From the NCBI RefSeq assembly GCF_020520425.1, contig NC_079487.1, positions 51,374,719-51,438,718 of the forward strand: a DNA stretch of 64,000 nucleotides, given 5' to 3'. The translations under genes were made by a program, and so were the position numbers. Origin of the DNA: Spinacia oleracea (taxonomy: Eukaryota > Streptophyta > Magnoliopsida > Caryophyllales > Amaranthaceae). Positions 61,900-64,000 of the stretch are shown here, piece by piece. The notes beneath the pieces are model-generated. The model ran no database searches. It was not told the DNA's origin and saw only the letters and a program-made list of their open reading frames with translations. Position 1 is the stretch's first letter. Each line of letters begins with the position of its first letter.

Positions 61900-64000
61900 T
61901 GTAACACCCCGATAATTCTCTCTTTTCTAAAATAACCGTTTAATATAAAACGTAGAGAATTATCAAGGCATTATCGCCCGTGTGAAAACGTAACGGCTTA
62001 TTCAGAATTTTGCAGTGGAAAACATAAAACTAACTTTAGGTATATAAATAATCGATTACTGTAGACACCTACTTTTGTCCCCGTTCCCGCAAGGGAAAGG
62101 TTCGATGATGAAAGCATAAAAACTCCACTTGACAACGCATCTCCTATAAAATAAACGAATCTCGATTCCCCATTTCATTTCACCCGAAACCTGCTATTTA
62201 TGGAAACCTGCTAAAAATAGTAATTGCCGTAAAAGGTAGCTTCTAAAAGTGGCAAATCATAAAGGATAGAAACCTGTCAGAATTAGGTGTTGCATTCCAA
62301 CATAAATCCTAAATGGGATAGAAAACTGCAAGAATCCTATTCCTAATATGATTCAGAAATAAGAGTTACGTATTAATTAAAATCCTAACGAGCCTAGAGT
62401 TCGTAACGGGCCCAGACGCATTCCGTCACAAAATTGATACGCGCTAAAAGACTCGAATTAATCTCAAACTCTACGGATTTTAGGAATCCGAATCTGACTA
62501 AACAAAACTGCCCAGACCCTATTTTCAACGCCTGGCTCTGGGCGCCGAAATCTTCGGCGCCCAGGCCTGGGCGCTGAAAATACCTGGGTACGTGTTTTTT
62601 CCTAACTCTTTGCGGATTAGAACTCTGCAATTTTATCTTTCCACGAACTCTTCCCTATAAATAGGCCCCTAGTTTCGACGTGAAATAACACAACAACACA
62701 CAATTATATTCTGAGTATTGACTCCAACCCTTAGCCTAAGCCTCTCGCTGCGAAACTGTTCACGCGTTCTGTCGCAATCGATCCATAAATCGAACAGAAC
62801 GTATCCTGTCCCATAATTGAGATTCGTTAAATAAAAAGGAGAAATATCAAAGTCAAAGTGGTTAGTTTTCTGAGAACCGTGACGCACCTCTCAAGGGTGC
62901 GTCGTAATGTGTCCCTTTTCGATGATTTAACTGCTTTCCTCGCCCTTTTGAACTGTTAAACTAACCTAATCTGATCGTTCTATCACGCCTAACAAATATA
63001 ATATTTTGGGAAATCGGATTATCATGCTAGGTCCCTTAATGCTATTTAAATCAGATAATCACGATCGAATTAGTATTATATGTTGCATATTGCTAAAATC
63101 AACTCAGATTAGTTTAATAGTTAACACATGTCCCTTCAATTATTTATGCTGAGCTAGTAAGGATATCCTGCCTCTGGAGTTATCGACGAGCGAAGTACTC
63201 CTCTCGGTAGTTACAGTCCCCCGAACCCTCAATCTCTACCTTGCGGGTGTATATTGAGAGATCCCCACACCAGGGATCACAAGGGAACCTACGGCCGTCG
63301 TGGTCAAACATAATTGCACTCCCTTTATGTCACGATAACCGGGTTTTGTCAGTTTTTCTCATTGTCGTTAAAAACTGAATGGCGACTCCTATATTACTAG
63401 TCAATTGGGTGTAAACTCACAGGAAATCCAATTACACTTGATTGAAATAAAAGAATCGTCACACCCACGAGGGACAAGGTCACGCATTAGCCTCGCGCTT
63501 TTTCGACCCCCTCACAATTACAGGTTTAATACCAAAAACCAACCAACGAAAATAAGGAAATATAAATAGTACAACAAATTTAAAGTCCAAATTAACAAAC
63601 CAAGTCACTTAGCAACCAACATGTCTGTATCAATCATCCATACTAACATGCTATAATTCTCATAACGAAATGTATGCCCAATATGTCCATCCAACAATAT
63701 TAAACATGCAAATTCAACATGACCAAGTTCATCAATAATATCAACATAACCAAGTTCAACAACAATCTGAACATAACCAAGTTCATCAACGATTTCAACA
63801 TGGTTTCAACAAATAACACACATTCCAAGCACACATGTATGTACGTACCTTGTGTAAACAAACTGATACGACACTTTAACACTTTCAAAAGTCGCCTAAA
63901 GAGAATTCTCCGCCTAAAACAACCAACAAGGATTCCCAATCAACTTCTAATCATTGGCAATCATAATAAAGCATTCTGAATGTATCCTAAACATATTTAG
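61900..64000 (+). mobile_element. TGTAACACCCC-type LTR, split by a solo LTR, running off the edge
   Basis: Begins TGTAACACCCCGATAATTC, related to the solo LTR at 55120. The visible parts are 61900-62059 and 63522-64000; between them lies the family C solo LTR. It contains near-repeats of aacataaccaagttcatcaa (63710-63800). Right end not in view. Fossil. Confidence 0.65.
62060..63516 (+). mobile_element. Solo LTR of Gypsy family C
   Basis: Starts TGTAGACACC, ends CCCTCACA, with ATTAC on both sides (62055-62059 and 63517-63521). TATAAATA at 62656-62663; hairpin block at 62521-62578. At 1457 bp it is the longest of the three copies and probably closest to the family's full LTR. Confidence 0.92.

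Overview
The window looks like a repeat-dense stretch of a dicot nuclear genome. Introns have plant GT/AG splice sites, intergenic DNA is AT-rich, and Gypsy, Copia, MULE, Helitron, Stowaway, LINE and CACTA elements are nested in one another. The repeat families recall Amaranthaceae, perhaps spinach; that is an inference from memory and not a proof. Only two host genes look intact: a DNA topoisomerase VI A subunit (+, 37541-38863) and, convergent to it, a 12-exon chloroplast-type PPR gene (-, 39381-52668). From memory, the same pair is adjacent in Arabidopsis (At5g02820 / At5g02830), so this is probably an ancient gene neighbourhood stretched by transposons.

Left part (1-23675). A fragment of a Copia-like LTR (1-591) abuts a Tat/Ogre-like Gypsy arrangement in which internal 3' end, LTR, internal region and LTR follow one another (592-11856). 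This element shows gag remnants but no visible polymerase. In antisense it carries a decayed gene of the plant mobile domain (PMD) family with its own TATA box and poly(A) signal. A GC-rich perfect hairpin is scattered through it. A short piece of a host locus with a CT-rich leader (11857-13419) separates it from a complete-ended Copia-type element (13420-23675, target duplication GGGAG) with very similar LTRs and decayed coding.

Middle (23681-37385). This part holds two Helitron-type elements, a MULE-like element with a 9-bp target duplication, a LINE 3' end with poly(A), and an 8-kb MULE. The MULE encodes a transposase joined to an OTU protease-like domain and, in antisense, a second PMD gene. 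Both of its subterminal regions carry GC-rich palindromic arrays. It ends about 155 bp before the topoisomerase start codon.

Right part (37386-64000). The PPR gene's introns hold Stowaway MITEs, SINE-like pieces and a 1-kb Pack-MULE that has picked up the start of a CCCH-WD40 (ZFWD) gene. A second Pack-MULE with a perfect 9-bp target duplication sits just upstream of the PPR gene and carries a dead WRKY domain. Beyond lie a solo LTR (TGTAACACCC type, duplication ATCAA), an RTE-type LINE, a CACTA end, a small Helitron, and a solo LTR of the left-hand Gypsy family (duplication ATTAC) nested inside another LTR. The strongest biological theme is the PMD gene carried in antisense by two unrelated transposon classes within 30 kb.
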